Source: Sphingomonas sanguinis
GTDB lineage: Bacteria > Pseudomonadota > Alphaproteobacteria > Sphingomonadales > Sphingomonadaceae
Direction of reading: 5' to 3'
NCBI RefSeq assembly: GCF_019297835.1
Contig: NZ_CP079203.1
Coordinates: forward strand, 1,585,001 to 1,649,000
Length of the DNA: 64,000 nt
Part shown: piece by piece, positions 63,262 through 64,000 of the stretch
How the letters are laid out: each line of letters begins with the position of its first letter
Numbering within the stretch: the stretch's first letter is position 1
The notes under the pieces: model-generated
What the model was told of the DNA's origin: nothing
Seen by the model: only the letters and a program-made list of their open reading frames with translations
Database searches by the model: none
Position numbers and translations under genes: made by a program

Positions 63262-64000
63262 TCAGCCCGTCTTCCTCGGCGGGGCCGGACGGAAGCGCCA
63301 GACGCCGGAGCGGACGCTCGCGATCACCCCGGCCTGGGTCGCGCGGCTGCCCTGCGCCAGCGATTCGAGCAGCTTTTCGATATTGCTCCCCTCGCTCCAG
63401 GCGGGAGCCTCGATCCCGGCAGCGGCGCGGACCGTGCCGATCGCGCGGCGGGCGAGGCGCCGTCCCAGCTCGCGCGGCAAATCGGCGGCCTGGATACGGA
63501 CATTGTCACCGTCGATCTGCGCCCGCTCGGCCCACAGCCAGTCGACCGTCGCGCGCAGATCGGTATCCGCCTCGGCCAGCTGCGCCGCCGCCCGCGCAAG
63601 CTGCGCGACGCCCAGCCACTCATGCCCGTCGAGCAACTGCCGGAAGCGGGTGCGGTCGTGGCGCGGATCGTGATTGGCGGGATCGTCGACGAACGGCGCT
63701 TCGGCGCGGCGGACGATCTGACGCAGCTCGGCCCGGCGCCAGTCGAGCAATGGCCGCAGTACGACCGCATCGGCGATCACCGTCCGCGCCCGTACCCCCG
63801 ACAGGCCCGACAGCCCCGCCCCACGCGCCGCGCGCATCAGGAAGGTCTCCGCCTGATCGTCGGCATGATGCGCGGTCAGGATCGCGGCCGCGCCGATCGC
63901 GCGGGCCTGCGCGGCGAGCAGGGCATAGCGCGCCTCGCGCGCCTGGGACTGGATGCTGGCCCCCGCGATCGCTGTCTCGGGGCGCAAGCTATGATGCGGC
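63262..64000 (-). CDS. tilS: tRNA(Ile)-lysidine synthase, C-terminal part (N-terminus outside window)
   Basis: Makes lysidine at C34 of the tRNA-Ile that reads AUA. The visible part begins [20 protein letters not shown], matching the DHGLRPES region of TilS after the missing PP-loop SGGx[31 protein letters not shown] is the AHHxDDQxET signature, here split as [10 protein letters not shown] and [14 protein letters not shown]. The C-terminus is short, without a large extra domain, as in several alphaproteobacteria. ftsH follows after the repeat. Confidence 0.95.
   Translation of the reverse strand, partial: PHHSLRPETAIAGASIQSQAREARYALLAAQARAIGAAAILTAHHADDQAETFLMRAARGAGLSGLSGVRARTVIADAVVLRPLLDWRRAELRQIVRRAEAPFVDDPANHDPRHDRTRFRQLLDGHEWLGVAQLARAAAQLAEADTDLRATVDWLWAERAQIDGDNVRIQAADLPRELGRRLARRAIGTVRAAAGIEAPAWSEGSNIEKLLESLAQGSRATQAGVIASVRSGVWRFRPAPPRKTG

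Overview
This window is a stretch of GC-rich chromosome from an alphaproteobacterium, most likely a Sphingomonas or a close sphingomonad. The clues are: an F0 operon of ATP synthase standing alone with order I-a-c-b'-b; a three-gene petABC cytochrome bc1 operon; groESL behind a CIRCE operator; the tilS-ftsH pair; sphingomonad-type proteins of unknown function; and intergenic palindromic repeats of the kind seen in many copies in sphingomonad genomes. No rRNA, tRNA, CRISPR array, prophage or insertion sequence was recognised. Almost all of the window reads as stable core chromosome.

Layout. 1-9.5 kb: a 5'-partial metZ, a small lipoprotein, an exported GH35 beta-galactosidase, a soluble PAS chemoreceptor, a lipid-carrier-dependent glycosyltransferase (GT39/PMT type) facing a GT2-GtrA fusion, then leuB and recO. 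9.5-10.63 kb: an AT-rich islet carrying one gene for a TIR-domain protein, wedged between recO and uvrC; this is the only clearly foreign-looking segment and the best candidate for an undescribed (probably antiviral) system. 10.6-17 kb: uvrC, a Gdx/SugE-type SMR exporter with a possible guanidine-II riboswitch, and the F0 operon. 16.5-27 kb: the ydbH-ynbE-ydbL envelope lipid-transport operon, radC, pth coupled to a 2OG-Fe(II) oxygenase-like gene, ychF, a BLUF blue-light sensor, an exported nucleotide pyrophosphatase/phosphodiesterase-like lipoprotein and a MaoC dehydratase.

27-36.6 kb: petABC, apt-trmL-hemF-GNAT on the plus strand, a tandem pair of related multi-pass membrane proteins on the minus strand, lipB, a methionine-rich lipoprotein and a secreted protein. 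36.8-49.4 kb: an ABC-F ATPase, DUF3297, an EVE-domain protein, an SdhL-type shikimate-dehydrogenase-like gene, a cytochrome c overlapping a nitronate monooxygenase, pheA, nudC-serine hydrolase-mutY on the minus strand, and divergently a DciA/DUF721 gene with two DsbA-like genes. 49.8-64 kb: groESL, sppA, an acetyltransferase, a TonB-C-domain protein, pgi, gor, a glutathione transferase, a dienelactone hydrolase, ftsH and the 3' part of tilS.

The genes point to an aerobic heterotroph: bc1 complex, cytochrome c, ATP synthase, O2-dependent HemF, glutathione reductase and GST, galactoside breakdown outside the cytoplasm, and envelope maintenance (YdbH system, FtsH, SppA, DsbA-like proteins, lipoproteins). 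Four families of paired palindromes (called A, B, C and D here) fill most intergenic gaps and often start within a few bases of a stop codon. Start codons were chosen by Shine-Dalgarno spacing, signal-peptide position or family length, and are flagged where uncertain.
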